From Methylibium sp964622685 (GTDB lineage: Bacteria; Pseudomonadota; Gammaproteobacteria; Burkholderiales; Burkholderiaceae_C), in the NCBI GenBank assembly GCA_964622685.1, contig CAZUUU010000003.1, positions 1 to 64,000 of the forward strand: a stretch of DNA of 64,000 nt, given 5' to 3'. This document shows, in pieces, positions 1 to 10,063 of this stretch (the stretch's first letter is position 1; every line of letters begins with the position of its first letter). A program made the translations under genes and the position numbers. The notes under the pieces are model-generated. The model searched no databases, was not told the origin of the DNA, and saw only the letters and a program-made list of their open reading frames with translations.

Positions 1-829
<829 letters not shown>

Positions 830-1130
830 GCGAACTCGGCGTGGTCACCGCGGTGTGGGTCCGCGGGGCTTGGGCCCGGCGGACGTCGCGTCGGGCCGGT
901 CGCAAGGGGCAGCGGGAAGACCCGGATTCTAAGTGCCGGGCGCTGTAGCAGCAGCGCAACATCGGCCCCAGGCCTCGCGGCGCGGGGCGGTCAGACCTTG
1001 TCCGTCATGTCTCGTATGGCACAATGTTTTGTCGGTTCAGAGGCTCTCTGCCCATCGAGAGCTCGGTGGTTACGCATGCTTTTGGTATGGACGTCTGCCG
1101 CGACAATGCGGCCTACCCGAGAGGAGAATC
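830..1130. other. gyrA-ompA divergent intergenic region
   Basis: About 300 bases between the start codons of gyrA (-) and ompA (+). I see no convincing gene. It must contain promoters for both genes and a long ompA leader. A weak sigma-70-like pair for ompA is listed separately. Confidence 0.6.
998..1025 (+). promoter_or_regulatory. possible sigma-70 promoter for ompA
   Basis: TTGTCC (998-1003) and CACAAT (1020-1025) are separated by 16 bases and would start transcription about 100 bases before the ompA start codon. The match to consensus is only moderate (four of six at the -10), so this is a suggestion. Confidence 0.3.
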
Positions 1131-1793
1131 ATGAATAAGTTGAACAAGGTGGCAACGCTCTTCGCGACTATCGCGCTTGCCGCCTCCGCCTCCAGCGCGT
1201 TTGCGCAGAACAACGACAACTGGCGCAACGTCGACGGCAACGTCTGGAAGAACGGCACCAACGAGCTCTGCTGGCGCGACAACTTCTGGACCCCGGCGAC
1301 CGCCGACGAGCGCTGCGACGGCGCCCCGAAGAAGGCTGCGCCGCCGGCCCCGGCCCCCGCCCCCGCACCGGCTGCTGCCCCCGCACCCGCCCCCGCCCCC
1401 GCGCCCGCCCCGGTCGTTCCGCCGGCCCCGGTCAGCGAGAAGGTCACCTACGCCGCCGATGCGTTCTTCGACGTCGACAAGGCGGTCCTGAAGCCCGATG
1501 CCAAGGCCAAGCTGGACGACTTGGTCAGCAAGATGGGCGGCATGAACCTCGAAGTCATCATCGCCGTCGGCCACACCGACTCGGATGGCTCCGACGCCTA
1601 CAACCAGAAGCTGTCGGTGCGCCGTTCCGAAGCCGTCAAGGACTACCTCGTGTCCAAGGGCATCGAGAAGAACCGCATCTACACCGAAGGCAAGGGCGAG
1701 AAGCAGCCGGTCGCCGACAACAAGACCAAGGAAGGCAAGTCCAAGAACCGTCGCACCGAGATCGAGGTGGTCGGTACGCGGACCCGCAAGTGA
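1131..1793 (+). CDS. ompA: OmpA-family outer membrane protein
   Basis: Outer-membrane/periplasmic protein that tethers the outer membrane to peptidoglycan. The ATG at 1131 is chosen because GAGAGGAGA lies just upstream and the first 25 residues form a signal peptide ending near ASSAFAQ. A mature N-terminal segment (WRNVDGNVWKNGTNELCWRDNFWTP) is followed by a long Ala-Pro linker (about residues 75-100). A C-terminal OmpA peptidoglycan-binding domain then carries GHTDSDG, NQKLSVRRSEAV and the terminal NRRTEIEV motif. At 220 residues it fits the betaproteobacterial form without the eight-strand barrel of E. coli OmpA. A strong terminator follows. Confidence 0.93.
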   Translation: MNKLNKVATLFATIALAASASSAFAQNNDNWRNVDGNVWKNGTNELCWRDNFWTPATADERCDGAPKKAAPPAPAPAPAPAAAPAPAPAPAPAPVVPPAPVSEKVTYAADAFFDVDKAVLKPDAKAKLDDLVSKMGGMNLEVIIAVGHTDSDGSDAYNQKLSVRRSEAVKDYLVSKGIEKNRIYTEGKGEKQPVADNKTKEGKSKNRRTEIEVVGTRTRK

Positions 1794-1812
1794 TCTGACG
1801 GTCGCTTGAAGC

Positions 1813-1842
1813 AAGAACCCCGCTGCGGCGGGGTTCTTTTTT
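1813..1842 (+). terminator. rho-independent terminator of ompA
   Basis: Perfect 11-base stem AAGAACCCCGC / GCGGGGTTCTT (1813-1823 and 1828-1838) around a TGCG loop, followed by a T run to 1842. It lies 20 bases past the ompA stop codon. Confidence 0.92.
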
Positions 1843-1882
1843 GCCTGTGCGCGGGCGATCGCGCCGCCGCTACCATGGCCGC

Positions 1883-2599
1883 ATGAACACCGCGACCCAC
1901 GCCAACGTCGACCCGCAGGAACTGGCCAAGTTCAGCGAACTGGCCCACCGCTGGTGGGACCCCGAGAGCGAGTTCCGCCCGCTGCACCAGATCAATCCGC
2001 TGCGGCTCGAGTGGATCGCGCAGCTGACCGGCGGCCTGCAGGGGCGGCGTGCCGTCGATGTCGGCTGCGGCGGCGGCATCCTCGCGGATGCGATGTCGCG
2101 CCGCGGGGCCGACGTGCTGGGCATCGACCTGGCCTCGAAGCCCTTGAAGGTCGCGCAGTTGCACGCGCTCGAAGCCGGCACCCCGTCGGTGCGCTATCGC
2201 GAGGTGGCCGCCGAGACGCTCGCGGCCGAGGAGCCGGGGGCCTTCGACGTGGTGACCTGCATGGAAATGCTCGAGCATGTCCCCGACCCGTCGTCCATCG
2301 TCCGAGCTTGCGCGACGCTGGTCCGGCCGGGCGGCCACGTGTTCTTCTCGACCCTGAACCGCAACCCCAAGTCCTTCCTGTTCGCGATCGTCGGTGCCGA
2401 GTACGTGCTGAACCTGCTGCCGCGCGGGACCCACGAGTACGAGCGCTTCATCCGCCCGAGCGAACTGGTACGCTGGTGCCGTGACGCCGGGCTCGAGCTG
2501 ACCGCGACGCGCGGCATGCAATACAACCCGCTCACCCGCCGCTACTGGCTGAGCGACGACACCAGCGTGAACTACCTGTTCGCGTGCCGCCGGCCATGA
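1883..2599 (+). CDS. ubiG: Ubiquinone biosynthesis O-methyltransferase UbiG
   Basis: SAM-dependent enzyme carrying out both O-methylations in ubiquinone biosynthesis. The 238-residue protein has the UbiG-specific start (DPQELAKFSELAHRWWDPESEFRPLHQINPLRLEWI). It also has the class I methyltransferase glycine loop DVGCGGG near residue 50, the MEMLEHVPDP motif, and the C-terminal GMQYNPLTRRYWLSDDTSVNYL. The ATG at 1883 matches family length; upstream in-frame sequence runs into the ompA terminator. Its stop overlaps the next start in an ATGA, so translation is probably coupled to gph. Confidence 0.96.
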   Translation: MNTATHANVDPQELAKFSELAHRWWDPESEFRPLHQINPLRLEWIAQLTGGLQGRRAVDVGCGGGILADAMSRRGADVLGIDLASKPLKVAQLHALEAGTPSVRYREVAAETLAAEEPGAFDVVTCMEMLEHVPDPSSIVRACATLVRPGGHVFFSTLNRNPKSFLFAIVGAEYVLNLLPRGTHEYERFIRPSELVRWCRDAGLELTATRGMQYNPLTRRYWLSDDTSVNYLFACRRP

Positions 2600-3273
2600 C
2601 GCGGCGCTTCGCGGTGCGCGCGGTGCTGTTCGACCTCGACGGCACGCTGGCCGACACGGCCCCGGACCTCGGCGGCGCGGTCAACCGGCTGCGCGAACGA
2701 CGCGGCCTCGACGCGCTGCCGATCGAGCGCCTGCGACCGGTCGCGTCGGCCGGTGCGCGCGGCATGCTCGGCGTCGGGTTCTCGATCCGGCCGGGCGATG
2801 ACGGCTACGACGCGCTTCGTGACGAGTTCCTGGCCGAGTACGAGTCCGCGCTCGACCGCGATTCGCGCCTGTTCGACGGCATCGCCGAATGCCTGGCCGC
2901 CTTGCAGGCGCGCGGCTTGCGCTGGGGCGTCGTGACCAACAAGGCGCAGCGCTTCACCGGCCCGGTGGTGGCGGGCCTGGGTCTGGCCGAAGGCGCGTCG
3001 GTGGTGATCGCCGGCGACACGACGCCTCATGCCAAGCCGCATCCGGCGCCGCTCCTCGAGGCCTGCGCCCGGCTCGGCATCGAGCCGGGCGAGGCGGTCT
3101 ATGTCGGCGATGACCTGCGCGACATCGAGGCAGCGCGCGCGGCCGGCATGCCCGGCATCGCCGCCGCCTACGGCTATCTCGGCGAGCACCCGGATCTCGC
3201 GGCCTGGCGGCCCGACGCCGTGATTGCCACGCCGATGGACCTGCTGCCGCTGCTCGACGCCGCCCGGCGTTGA
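2596..3273 (+). CDS. gph: Phosphoglycolate phosphatase, HAD superfamily
   Basis: Hydrolyses 2-phosphoglycolate or a related small phosphate ester. The 225-residue protein carries the HAD motifs in order: VLFDLDGTLADTAPD (motif I with both Asp), VVTNK (motif II), K of PHAKPHP (motif III) and YVGDDLRDIEAARAAG (motif IV). The ATG at 2596 is preferred over an in-frame GTG at 2584 because it forms the ATGA overlap with ubiG. The ubiG-gph pair is common in beta- and gammaproteobacteria. Substrate is inferred from that context; some close relatives act on MurNAc-6-phosphate. Confidence 0.9.
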   Translation: MTRRFAVRAVLFDLDGTLADTAPDLGGAVNRLRERRGLDALPIERLRPVASAGARGMLGVGFSIRPGDDGYDALRDEFLAEYESALDRDSRLFDGIAECLAALQARGLRWGVVTNKAQRFTGPVVAGLGLAEGASVVIAGDTTPHAKPHPAPLLEACARLGIEPGEAVYVGDDLRDIEAARAAGMPGIAAAYGYLGEHPDLAAWRPDAVIATPMDLLPLLDAARR

Positions 3274-3323
3274 CCGGCGCGGCGGCGCTCACGCACACTG
3301 CGCCGACCCCGAGGCCGCGCCCC

Positions 3324-6300
3324 ATGCAGTCCCCAGCTTCCCGCCTCGCCGTGCAGGCCGCCGCCGTGCCGCGCTGGTTGTGGCGCGCGCTGGCCGTCCT
3401 GGCGGGGCTCGCGCTGCTGTGGACCGCGGTCGGCGGCTGGTGGCTGCCGCGCTTCCTGCAGCCGCGGCTCGAGGCGGCCGCGAGCGAGGCGCTCGGCGCG
3501 CCGCTGAAGCTGGATCGCATCGAGATCTCGCCCTGGAAGCTCGAGGCCGGTGTGCTGGGCCTGCAGCTCGGGCCGGCCGACGCGCCCTGGCTGCGCGTCG
3601 CCGAACTCCGCGCCGACGTTTCCAGTGCCTCGCTGTGGCGCCTGGCGCCGGTGCTGGATCGCCTGCTGGTGCGCGAGGCGCAGATCCGGCTCGAGCGCCT
3701 GGCCGCCGACCGCTACAACGTGACGCCTCTGCTGGAGGCCTTGGCGCGCCGGCCGGCCGGGCCGGAGGACGAGGAGCCGGCGCGCTTCGCGGTGCACAAC
3801 ATCCGCATCGAGGACGGTCGCATCGTGCTTGCCGACCGCGTGACGCGCACCGAGCATCTTGTCGAGAGCCTGCGGATCGGCGTGCCCTTCGTGTCCAACC
3901 TGCCCTCGCAGGTCGCGATCGACGTCGAGCCCCTGCTCGATGCCGTCGTCAACGGCAGCCGGCTCCACGTCCAGGGGAAGACCCAACCCTTCAACGAGGG
4001 GCAGCGATCGACGATCGCCGTGGACTGGCAGCAGATCGATCTGCCGCGCTGGGTCGGCGCGCTGGCGCCGCTGTTGCCGCAGCGGCTGCCGGTCGATGTC
4101 GGCGGTGGTCAGCTCGACCTGGCCTTGAACATTGCCTTCGAGCAGCTTGCGGCCCCGGCACCGCCGCGCCTGCGGATCAGCGGCGACCTCGGGGTGTCGC
4201 AGTTGCAGGCGAGCCTGCCGGCGCAAGGCATCGCACTCGGATGGGACCGGCTCGCGGTCCAGGGGCTGGATCTCGAGCCATTGGAGCGGCGTGCCGCTGT
4301 CGCGGCGGTGCAGCTGCAGGCGCCGCAGCTCGAAGTCGACCTGCCTCGCTTGCTCGCCGGGTCGCCGCCCTCCGCAAAGGATCGGCTCGAGCTGTCGGCA
4401 CCCGTCGCGGCGGCCAGCGCGGCGTCGGCGCCGTCTGCTTCCGCGGGTGTGCCGGCAAAGGCCTGGCAGTGGCGCGTCGGGCAGATCGAGCTTGCCGAGG
4501 GTCGCGTGCGCTTGCGCGATCCGGCCTGGCCGCAGGGCCAGCTCGTGTCGCCGATCGCCGCCGGCGTGAAAGGACTGGCCAGCGCTGCCGACGCACCGCC
4601 GGCCACGCTGCGGCTGACCCTGGGCGATGCGCACGGCGCCAGGCTGCAGGTCGAAGGGCAGCTGATGCCTGCCACGCAAGCCGCGCAGCTCAAGGCCGAC
4701 GTCGCGGACCTCAAGCCCTTGCCCTGGCTGGCGCCGTGGCAGTCGCTGCTCCCGGTCCAGCTGCTCGATGCGAGCCTGTCCGCGCAGGCCCAGGGCCAGA
4801 TCGGCCAGGACGGCTGGGCGGTGAGCGACGCCGCCTTGCAGGTGGCGGGGCTGCAGCTGCAACCGGCCGGCAGCAAGCTCGATCGCGGCAAGGCTGCTGC
4901 CGATCGCCTGGTGCTGCCCCAGCTCGCGGTGGCCGGCCTGCAGGTCCAGGGCCGTCGTGGCGAGCCGATCGCCGCGCAGCTGGCCAGCGTGACGCTCCGA
5001 GGGCTCAATCTCAAGGCCACACGCGACGAGCGCGGCACGATCGCCTGGGCGCCGCAGGCGACGTCTCGGCGCGAGACGCCGCCTCCCGCGGCTGGCGGCG
5101 GCGGCGCGCCGCCGCGCTGGCAGGTCGGCGAGCTGCGCTGCAGCGGCTGTGCGCTGTCGTTCAGCGATCGCAGCGTCACGCCGACCGCGGCCTTCGGTAT
5201 CGCCCGCACCGAGCTCACCCTGCGCAAGCTCGACAGCGATCTGGCGCAGACCCTGAACTTCGAGCTCGCGACCCAGGTGCTGAACGGCGGCCGCATCAAG
5301 GCCAGCGGCACCGCGCGGCCGCAGCCGCTGGCGCTGCGCAGCCGCATCGACGTGACCGCGCTGGACCTGCGCATGCTGCAGCCCTACCTGGAGCCGCGCG
5401 TGAACTTGTCGCTCGTCTCGGCCAAGGCGAGCGCCGCCGGGGAACTGAGGCTCGACGGCACGGCGCGCGATCCGGTGTCGGTGGCACGCTGGCGCGGGCG
5501 CGTCGCGCTGAACGAGGTCCGCGCGCTGGACCAGCTCAACCAGGCCGAGTTCCTGCGCTTCAAGGGCCTGCAGCTCGACGGGGCCGACCTGGGCTGGCAG
5601 CCGTCGGGCCTCGAGGCCGACCTGGGCGAGGTGGCGCTCGACGACTTCTATGGCCGGGTCATCGTCAACGCCGACGCTCGGATCAACCTGCTGGACATCG
5701 CCAAGCGCGCCGGCGAGGAAGGCCCGCGCTCGCTGACCACGCCGGAGGCCGCCGGGGCGGGGCAGGCGCCGGCTCCGACGCCATCGCAGACACCCGCATC
5801 AGCACCCGATCCCGCGGCCTCGGGCCCGGTGCCGGCCGCGCCGCCGCCGCAGTTGCGCTGGCGTGCGATCCGCCTGGCCGGTGGCGTCGTCGACTTCACC
5901 GACAACTTCATCCGCCCCAACTACTCCGCCAAGCTCACCGACATCGGCGGCGACGTCTCGGCACTGGCCTGGAACGACCCGCAGCCGGCGACCGTCAAGA
6001 TCTCGGGCAAGGTCGACGGCAGCGCGCCGCTGGAGATCGCCGGCAGCATGCACCCGCTCGGGCCGCGCCTGGCGACCGACATCACGGCCAGCGCGCGCGG
6101 CATCGACATCACGCGGCTCACCGCCTACTCGGGCCGCTACGCCGGCTACGGCATCGAGAAGGGCACGCTCTCGGTCAAGGTTCGCTACAGGATCGAGAAC
6201 GGCAAGCTCGAGGCCGAGAACAACCTCTACCTCGACCAGCTGACCTTCGGCGACAAGGTCGACAGCCCGAGCGCGCTGAAGCTGCCGGTGCTGCTGGCGG

Positions 6301-7022
6301 TGTCGCTGCTGAAGGACCGCAACGGCGTCATCGACATCGACCTGCCGATCAGCGGCAGCCTGGACGATCCCAAGTTCTCGATCGGCGGGATCATCGTGCG
6401 GGTCATCGTCAACCTGATCACCAAGGCGATCACCGCGCCGTTCTCGCTGCTGGCCAGCGCCTTCGGCGGCGGCGGGCAGGAGCTGGGCTACGTCGAGTTC
6501 GCACCCGGCTCGAGCGAGCTGACCGACGCCAGCAAGCAGCGGCTCGACACGCTGGCCAAGGCGCTGAACGATCGCCCGGGCCTGAAGCTCGAGGCCACCG
6601 GCCGGGCCGACGCGGCGCTGGATGACGCCGCGCTGCGCGGCCAGCACCTGGACCGGCTGATGCGCGTCGCCAAGGCCAGGTCCACCGGCGAACTGCCCGA
6701 CAGCGTGAAGATCGAGCCGGCCGAGCGAGCGCGCTGGCTCGAGGCCGCCTACAAGGCCGCCGATCTGAAGGACAAGCCGCGCAACCTCGTCGGCCTGGCC
6801 AGGAGCATCCCGCCGGCCGAGATGGAAGCGCTGCTGATCAAGAGTGCGCCGGCCGGCGAGGCGAGCCTGCGGGCGCTGGCCGACCAGCGTGGCGACCGCG
6901 TCAAGGCCTACCTGGCGGCCAAGCTGCCCCCCGAGCGCGTGCTGCTGACGGCATCGAAGCTCGGGGCCGAAGGCATCGACGACAAGGGCCGCACGACCCG
7001 GGTCGGTTTTGCCGTGAAGTGA
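3324..7022 (+). CDS. Large AsmA-like DUF748 envelope protein with C-terminal OmpA-like region
   Basis: 1232-residue protein with one N-terminal membrane helix (about 22-45, LAVLAGLALLWTAVGGWWLP) and a very long periplasmic part. After the helix comes the typical AsmA/DUF748 pattern: RFLQPRLEAAASEALGAPLKLDRIEISPWKLEAGVLGLQL, then many beta repeats. About residues 850-1040 carry the DUF748 core (FTDNFIRPNYSAKLTDIGG, SGRYAGYGIEKGTLSVKVRYRIENGKLEAENNLYLDQLTFGDKVDSPSALKLPV, GVIDIDLPISGSLDDPKFSIGGII). The tail (YVEFAPGSSELTDASKQRLDTLAKAL) resembles an OmpA-type fold. Such proteins are thought to bridge the periplasm and move lipids; that role is inferred here. The ATG at 3324 is chosen over a TTG at 3270 that overlaps gph. 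Confidence 0.85.
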   Translation: MQSPASRLAVQAAAVPRWLWRALAVLAGLALLWTAVGGWWLPRFLQPRLEAAASEALGAPLKLDRIEISPWKLEAGVLGLQLGPADAPWLRVAELRADVSSASLWRLAPVLDRLLVREAQIRLERLAADRYNVTPLLEALARRPAGPEDEEPARFAVHNIRIEDGRIVLADRVTRTEHLVESLRIGVPFVSNLPSQVAIDVEPLLDAVVNGSRLHVQGKTQPFNEGQRSTIAVDWQQIDLPRWVGALAPLLPQRLPVDVGGGQLDLALNIAFEQLAAPAPPRLRISGDLGVSQLQASLPAQGIALGWDRLAVQGLDLEPLERRAAVAAVQLQAPQLEVDLPRLLAGSPPSAKDRLELSAPVAAASAASAPSASAGVPAKAWQWRVGQIELAEGRVRLRDPAWPQGQLVSPIAAGVKGLASAADAPPATLRLTLGDAHGARLQVEGQLMPATQAAQLKADVADLKPLPWLAPWQSLLPVQLLDASLSAQAQGQIGQDGWAVSDAALQVAGLQLQPAGSKLDRGKAAADRLVLPQLAVAGLQVQGRRGEPIAAQLASVTLRGLNLKATRDERGTIAWAPQATSRRETPPPAAGGGGAPPRWQVGELRCSGCALSFSDRSVTPTAAFGIARTELTLRKLDSDLAQTLNFELATQVLNGGRIKASGTARPQPLALRSRIDVTALDLRMLQPYLEPRVNLSLVSAKASAAGELRLDGTARDPVSVARWRGRVALNEVRALDQLNQAEFLRFKGLQLDGADLGWQPSGLEADLGEVALDDFYGRVIVNADARINLLDIAKRAGEEGPRSLTTPEAAGAGQAPAPTPSQTPASAPDPAASGPVPAAPPPQLRWRAIRLAGGVVDFTDNFIRPNYSAKLTDIGGDVSALAWNDPQPATVKISGKVDGSAPLEIAGSMHPLGPRLATDITASARGIDITRLTAYSGRYAGYGIEKGTLSVKVRYRIENGKLEAENNLYLDQLTFGDKVDSPSALKLPVLLAVSLLKDRNGVIDIDLPISGSLDDPKFSIGGIIVRVIVNLITKAITAPFSLLASAFGGGGQELGYVEFAPGSSELTDASKQRLDTLAKALNDRPGLKLEATGRADAALDDAALRGQHLDRLMRVAKARSTGELPDSVKIEPAERARWLEAAYKAADLKDKPRNLVGLARSIPPAEMEALLIKSAPAGEASLRALADQRGDRVKAYLAAKLPPERVLLTASKLGAEGIDDKGRTTRVGFAVK

Positions 7023-7071
7023 GCGCAGCGCGTTGGCGCCCGCCCTTGAAGCCGGCGCGGGACCCCCGACC

Positions 7072-7077
7072 TACAAT
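7072..7077 (+). promoter_or_regulatory. -10 element of ssrA
   Basis: TACAAT lies 10 bases before the mature tmRNA 5' end, the expected place for a -10 box. A TTGAAG at 7046-7051 is spaced 20 bases away, longer than ideal. Confidence 0.5.
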
Positions 7078-7086
7078 ACCTGTTCA

Positions 7087-7459
7087 GGGGCCGACCTGGT
7101 TTCGACGTGGGTGCGGATCTGGAGTGGTGCATGCCGAGCATCAGTGAGCTCGTAAATCCAGCTGAAACAAACCAACTGCGAACGACGAACGTTTCGCCCT
7201 CGCCGCTTAAACACCGGTGAGCGTCTCAACGGCAGGCCGATGGGCCGGGCCCAAGCCGCAAGGTGGAAGGCTGAGACGTCATGCACATCGGCTGGTTGCT
7301 CGTCGGGTCACTTGGCGTTCAACGAGATTTAGGTGACTGGCGCTGTCCGTAGCGTGCTCCTGCGCGACGGCGGCGTGAGATCCAAATCAGGAAGCTAAGC
7401 ATGTAGATCTACCCGGTGATGGCTTGCGGACGGGGGTTCGATTCCCCCCGGCTCCACCA
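7087..7459 (+). ncRNA. ssrA: tmRNA
   Basis: Transfer-messenger RNA that rescues stalled ribosomes and tags the nascent peptide. The 5' GGGGCCG pairs with the 3' CGGCTCC preceding CCA, forming a 7-base acceptor stem with one G-U. The tRNA-like TGGTTTCGAC and the GGTTCGATTCC T-arm are present. The tag frame 7178-7210 reads ANDERFALAA followed by TAA, a betaproteobacterial form ending ALAA. Length is 373 nt, within the usual range, and CCA is encoded. Confidence 0.98.
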
Positions 7460-7506
7460 ATCCCGACAGCCCGTCACAGTGAAAGACCACTGGGGCGGGA
7501 TTTCTT
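7459..7506 (+). terminator. terminator of ssrA
   Basis: ATCCCG pairs with CGGGAT and an inner CAGTG pairs with CACTG, followed by TTTCTTTT. It lies immediately after the tmRNA CCA end. The stem is interrupted, so the exact fold is uncertain. Confidence 0.65.
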
Positions 7507-8055
7507 TTGCCTGCTCATAGTGGCGTCGATTGGCGTCCGAATCGCACCTGGTTCGCACGCAAATTCGCACGTGAGGCGGGTTCAGACCTGCCCGTCAGCG
7601 GCCAGTCGCAGCCGGCTGGCCTGCGGGCGCTGATAGTCTTGACTGATGAACTTGCCGTAGACGCGGAACACCTCCAACTCCAACCTAGAACGTAGCCGCT
7701 GATGAAGGTCGGTGGCTCAGAGTTCAACTGGCGCGGACGCCTGTGCTTCGTTTGGATCGACAGCAAGCCGCGCGCGCTCGACGCCGGTGCTGTCGTTCAC
7801 GCCGCGCAAGTCAGGAACGGGCTGGTCACGGCCCGCCGCCGACTTCGTCCGCGAGGAGGTGCCGGGGCGCGGTGTATTCGACTTCTAGGTGGTCCAGCGG
7901 CGCGCGCCTCATCGTGCCCGGCATCGGACCGATGCCCGGGCGTGTCATCCTGGCTCTGGGCCGGTGTCGTCGCGTCGCGTCCGGATGGGTTTCAATGGTG
8001 GACGGGTGCAGCCCATCGACGGAGTGCAGCTTCCGCCTCCCAAAGGAGAATCTCT
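7460..8055. other. region after ssrA without a clear gene
   Basis: About 600 bases. On the - strand a clean but start-less frame (about 7590-7692, ending FRVYGKFISQDYQRPQASRL... and a stop near 7590) looks like the tail of a lost gene, family not recognised. A 26-base inverted repeat (7916-7941, GCATC-GGACC-GATGC core) is also present. No integrase, tRNA fragment or repeat of the tmRNA 3' end was recognised. Confidence 0.5.
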
Positions 8056-9192
8056 GTGGCCTTGGTTTGCAAGCTCGTGATCGGCCTCCTGGCCTTGCCG
8101 ATGTTCGCCATCGCGGCAGACGTGCCTCGGCTCGATGCCGTCGTCGAACGCGAGCATGCCGCAGGGCGCTTCGACGGCGTGGTGCTTGTGGGGCAGGGTG
8201 ACGCGATCGTCCATCAGCGTGCCATCGGCCTGGCCGATCGCGAGACGAAGCGACCGCATCGGATCGACGGTGTCTGGCGCTGGGCCTCCGTCAGCAAGCA
8301 GGTCACGGCTGTGCTCACGATGCAGCTGGTTCAACAAGGCAAGCTCTCGCTGGACGAGACGCTGGCTACGCTATTGCCGAGCTTCCAGGCGCCGCGGGCG
8401 GCCGACATCAGCCTGCGGCAGCTGCTGCAACACACCAGCGGCCTGCCCAATCCGGACACGCGGGTGGACTTCTACACCCGCCGGTTCGACGATGAAGATG
8501 GGCCCTTGGCCCAGGCGCTCGGCTTCTGCAGCGGGCCGCCGGCTGGTGAACCCGGTACGCGCTTCGCCTACAACAACTGCGACACCCTGGTGCTGCAGGC
8601 CGTGCTGGAACGTGTGGCCGGCCTGCCCTATGCGCAACTGGTGCAGACAGCCCTGGCGCAGCCGCTCGGATTGCGCCAGCTCGGGGTGACGCCAGTGCGC
8701 GCGCGCATCCCGGAACCCCAGACGCCGCGTGGCTACATCGACTCGCGGACGCTCGAACCCACGCTCAACCTCGCCAGCTTCGGTGCTGGCGGTGCGCTGC
8801 GAGGGACGCCGCACGAGCTGTGGCAGTTCGATCGCGCGCTGATGCAGGGCCGGCTGTTGGATCCCGTGTTCCTGAACACGCTGTGGCAGGGAGACCCGAA
8901 GCTGGGCTACGTGGCGCTCGGCGCCTGGTCATTCCCGGCCCGGCTTGCCGGCTGCTCCAAACCCGTGGCGCTGGTCGAACGGCGCGGGCAGATCGGCGGT
9001 ATCCAGGTTCGCAACCTGCTGGCGCCCGAGTTCGGCGCGGCGCTGATCGTCTTCAGCAACACCGCAGAGACCGTCTTCGGCGAGATCTGGCAAGGCCAGG
9101 GGCTGACCTACGAGATGGCGAGTGCGGCGTTCTGCACATCCGGGGAGAGGAGCGGCCCGGCGGATGTCCCGAGGTCGATACCCACCTCGTGA
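8056..9192 (+). CDS. Secreted serine hydrolase, beta-lactamase class C / penicillin-binding-like
   Basis: 378-residue protein of the serine beta-lactamase-like (PF00144) family. The GTG at 8056 is chosen because AAGGAGAA precedes it and a signal peptide follows (MALVCKLVIGLLALPMFAIA). The SxxK nucleophile motif is SVSK in WRWASVSKQVTAVLTMQLV, about residue 80. FAYNNCDT is the YxN motif (Tyr-Asn), and LLQHTSGLPNPDTR is the usual conserved loop. A C-terminal QIGG segment sits where the third KTG/HxG-type motif is expected. The family includes esterases, D-aminopeptidases and carboxypeptidases; true beta-lactamase activity is not implied. It lies alone in the accessory stretch behind ssrA. Confidence 0.8.
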   Translation: MALVCKLVIGLLALPMFAIAADVPRLDAVVEREHAAGRFDGVVLVGQGDAIVHQRAIGLADRETKRPHRIDGVWRWASVSKQVTAVLTMQLVQQGKLSLDETLATLLPSFQAPRAADISLRQLLQHTSGLPNPDTRVDFYTRRFDDEDGPLAQALGFCSGPPAGEPGTRFAYNNCDTLVLQAVLERVAGLPYAQLVQTALAQPLGLRQLGVTPVRARIPEPQTPRGYIDSRTLEPTLNLASFGAGGALRGTPHELWQFDRALMQGRLLDPVFLNTLWQGDPKLGYVALGAWSFPARLAGCSKPVALVERRGQIGGIQVRNLLAPEFGAALIVFSNTAETVFGEIWQGQGLTYEMASAAFCTSGERSGPADVPRSIPTS

Positions 9193-9313
9193 GGACTGCG
9201 GCGCGGCAGCCGTCTGTTGGATCGCGGCAGACTCCTGTGTGCGATCATCTAAAGCCCACGGCGGGCGCCGGACGCAAGGCGTTCGTCGCGATCCTGAGAT
9301 CGAGAGGTTTTCT

Positions 9314-9685
9314 ATGAGGACGGGTGTCATGATGGCTGTGCTGGCGGCTTTGCTGGGCCAGGCACACGCTGCGGGCGAGGGCGCCGCCCTCCGGGGCTCG
9401 GTGGCGTCGAAGTTCCGGGCTGCGGACCTCGCGCTCATGAGGGCCAGCGTCGGCCAGGCGCTGAAGGCCGGCCAGGACGGCGAGACGCTGGCGTGGAAGA
9501 ACGACAAGTCGGCCGCGTCAGGCGCCGTGACGCCGCTGGACCGCCACACCTGGAACGGCATGGACTGCCGCCGGCTGCGCATCGTCAACAGCCACGGTCG
9601 CCTCACCGAGCAGGGCGTCTACCGCTTCTGCGAGAAGCCGGCGGGACGCTGGAAGCTGGTGGGTCCCGATCGATCGCCGGCGTGA
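9314..9685 (+). CDS. Small secreted protein resembling the 17-kDa surface antigen (RT0821/Lpp0805) C-terminal domain
   Basis: 123 residues with a signal peptide (MRTGVMMAVLAALLGQAHA). The mature part has the pattern of rickettsial 17-kDa-type surface antigens: DGETLAWKNDKSAASGAVTPL, then CRRLRIVNSHGRLTEQGVYRFC and a final GRWKLV. Two cysteines, in MDCRR and YRFC, are in the family positions. The N-terminal glycine-zipper half found in longer members is missing. The start has GAGAGG about 8 bases upstream. Function unknown; probably outer membrane or periplasm. It lies 120 bases after the serine hydrolase and could be co-transcribed with it. Confidence 0.65.
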   Translation: MRTGVMMAVLAALLGQAHAAGEGAALRGSVASKFRAADLALMRASVGQALKAGQDGETLAWKNDKSAASGAVTPLDRHTWNGMDCRRLRIVNSHGRLTEQGVYRFCEKPAGRWKLVGPDRSPA

Positions 9686-10063
9686 TGAGGTGATGTGAGC
9701 CGAGGTCCTGCACAAGGACACGGCGGTGGCCGGCGAGTTGCTGGCATGCAGGGCGCGGGCGCGCCCTAGGATGGCCGGCTGGGCCTGATCGCGCCGAGGC
9801 CGACCTGCCGGTGAAGCAGTAGGCGCAGTGATCAGGTGACGCACGGTTGCTGGCCGCGGCGTGGTTGCGGCGAGGGCCTCCCCGGCCACGTGGACCGTCG
9901 CCGCCGCCATCGGCGATGGCTGGAGCCGCCCGGTCCGTCACGCTGAAGCCTGGACGGCGCGAACCCTCTGACCTCGCACGACCTCCAGGCGCCTCGCGTC
10001 GCCTGCCGAAAGTAGCAACTGACTGGCACTTGCCGCATAGGCACGGAGCCTTGCGACTCGGCC

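Noticed and set aside
1362..1425. Ala-Pro repeat (GCC CCC-type) as a tandem repeat
   Set aside because: It is the normal flexible linker of OmpA-family proteins and stays in frame.
3224..6625. Long + frame in a second register inside the AsmA-like gene
   Set aside because: Arg/Ala/Gly-rich low-complexity translation; the other frame has a clear AsmA/DUF748 pattern.
7178..7210. Short ORF as a protein gene
   Set aside because: It is the tmRNA tag frame (ANDERFALAA-stop), not an independent gene.
7916..7941. Inverted repeat as an operator
   Set aside because: Single copy, not near a promoter-like sequence, and the next gene starts 115 bases away; kept only as a note in the region entry.
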